DNA from: Rahnella aceris
Lineage (GTDB): Bacteria; Pseudomonadota; Gammaproteobacteria; Enterobacterales; Enterobacteriaceae
Direction: 5' to 3'
Assembly (NCBI RefSeq): GCF_011684115.1
Contig: NZ_JAADJV010000006.1
Location: 108,729-172,728 of the forward strand
Length of the DNA stretch: 64,000 bases
Under the pieces are notes generated by a model, which did no database searches, was not told the DNA's origin, and saw only the letters and a list, made by a program, of their open reading frames with translations. The stretch's first letter is position 1; every line of letters begins with the position of its first letter. Positions 63,246 to 64,000 of the stretch are shown here, one piece after another. A program made the translations under genes and the position numbers.

Positions 63246-63812
63246 GTGGCACAACCTGTTTCAGCAATCTTTCTCGACCGTGATGGCACTTTGAATGTCG
63301 ATCATGGTTATGTACATGAAATCGATAACTTCCAGTTTATCGACGGTGTAATCGATGTTTGTCTTAAATTAAAAGAGATGGGCTTTTTACTGGTGCTGGT
63401 CACCAATCAGTCCGGTATAGCACGCGGCAAATTTACTGAAGATCAGTTTCTGACTCTGACCGAGTGGATGGACTGGTCGCTTGCCGATCGTGGCGTGGAT
63501 CTCGACGGTATCTATTTTTGTCCGCATCATCCTGAAGGCTTGGTTAAGGAGTTTACACAAGCCTGTGATTGCCGTAAGCCGCAACCTGGGATGTTTTTGA
63601 CGGCCAAAGAAGAACTAGGCATTGATATGGCCTCTTCTTATATGGTGGGCGACAAACTGGAAGATATGCAGGCAGCTGCTGCTGCAGGAGTGGGGCATAA
63701 GATTTTAGTTCGTACCGGCAAACCCGTAACCCCGGAAAGTGAAAGTGCTGCGGATGCGGTACTGGAAAGCCTTGCTGCATTGCCTTCCTTTATAGCAAAA
63801 GGGCAGAAATAA
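63246..63812 (+). CDS. gmhB: D-glycero-beta-D-manno-heptose 1,7-bisphosphate 7-phosphatase
   Basis: GmhB removes the 7-phosphate in ADP-heptose synthesis for the LPS core. The start is GTG at 63246. The 188-residue HAD protein has the nucleophile motif [11 protein letters not shown], the zinc cluster CPHHPEG...CDCRKPQPG, and [16 protein letters not shown]. It is divergent from metNIQ and precedes an rRNA operon, as in E. coli. Confidence 0.97.
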   Translation: MAQPVSAIFLDRDGTLNVDHGYVHEIDNFQFIDGVIDVCLKLKEMGFLLVLVTNQSGIARGKFTEDQFLTLTEWMDWSLADRGVDLDGIYFCPHHPEGLVKEFTQACDCRKPQPGMFLTAKEELGIDMASSYMVGDKLEDMQAAAAAGVGHKILVRTGKPVTPESESAADAVLESLAALPSFIAKGQK

Positions 63813-63862
63813 CGGCTTCTGGACAAAAAAACGGCAAACGAAATAAAACTGTATTTATTCGC

Positions 63863-63890
63863 TTGCCATTAAAATCCAACTCCCTATAAT
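63863..63890 (+). promoter_or_regulatory. rRNA operon P1 promoter
   Basis: TTGCCA (63863-63868) and TATAAT (63885-63890) are 16 bp apart, followed by the GC-rich GCCGCTCC discriminator and CATCGACAGGG, all typical of an rrn P1 promoter. An A/T-rich tract (63841-63862) is a likely UP element. The 16S gene lies beyond the window. Confidence 0.88.
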
Positions 63891-63982
63891 GCCGCTCCAT
63901 CGACAGGGAACAACGTGAACAACATCACGAAGTGACCGGGTCGGAAAGATTAAAAACAGCGGCAACCGGATAAAATAAACGG

Positions 63983-63988
63983 TTGACA
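63983..63988 (+). promoter_or_regulatory. -35 element of rRNA operon P2 promoter, cut by window edge
   Basis: TTGACA followed by CTGAATGAGGAA resembles the start of an rrn P2 promoter, about 98 bp after the P1 -10. The -10 element falls outside the window, so this is partial. Confidence 0.7.
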
Positions 63989-64000
63989 CTGAATGAGGAA

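Overview
The window is chromosomal housekeeping DNA from a gammaproteobacterium of the order Enterobacterales. Nearly every protein reads as a close relative of its Escherichia coli counterpart, often with identical motifs and nearly identical length. The linkage of the thyA-argA-gcvA-csrB block directly to the dapD-rpsB-bamA-dnaE-metN block differs from E. coli K-12, where these blocks lie far apart. From memory this linkage is typical of Yersiniaceae-like genera (Yersinia, Serratia, Rahnella, Ewingella); the genus was not determined. No prophage, insertion sequence, CRISPR array or defence island was seen.

Layout. 1-3653: 3' part of lgt, thyA, and four prepilin-like genes (ppdA, ppdB, ygdB, ppdC). 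3654-8243: ptrA and the convergent argA. In E. coli recC lies between ppdC and ptrA, and recB-recD between ptrA and argA; all three are absent here. 8472-14029: amiC, three initiator tRNA genes, mltA, tcdA and the csdA-csdE desulfurase pair. 14217-20767: ygdI, the sRNA GcvB divergent from gcvA, ygdD, rlmM, xni, ppnN, queF. 20844-25069: syd, the sRNA CsrB with upstream UvrY-type boxes, an MFS transporter, yqcC, truC, yqcA. 25162-30159 (mostly minus strand): yaeH, dapD, glnD, map.

30527-50293 is a long plus-strand run: rpsB-tsf, pyrH, frr, dxr, uppS-cdsA-rseP-bamA-skp-lpxD-fabZ-lpxA-lpxB-rnhB-dnaE-accA. It covers translation factors, UMP synthesis, isoprenoid precursors, undecaprenyl phosphate, phospholipid and lipid A synthesis, outer-membrane protein assembly, and the replicative polymerase. 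50483-57290: ldcC, a glyoxalase-fold gene, tilS, a small cytochrome c, rof/yaeP, yaeQ, arfB, nlpE. 57377-63066 (minus): proS, trmO-rcsF, and the metNIQ methionine transporter with a MetJ operator. 63246-end: gmhB and the promoter region of an rRNA operon whose genes lie beyond the window.

Most notable points: (1) recC, recB and recD are missing from an otherwise conserved locus, with ptrA retained; (2) the dxr-uppS gap has its own promoter, a paired leader, a terminator hairpin and a 13-codon upstream ORF ending at an internal uppS start codon, which could be an attenuator or a small RNA; (3) GcvB has a shorter R1 seed region than E. coli. No wholly new multi-gene system was recognised. All calls come from reading the sequence and remembered family knowledge; no database search was run.
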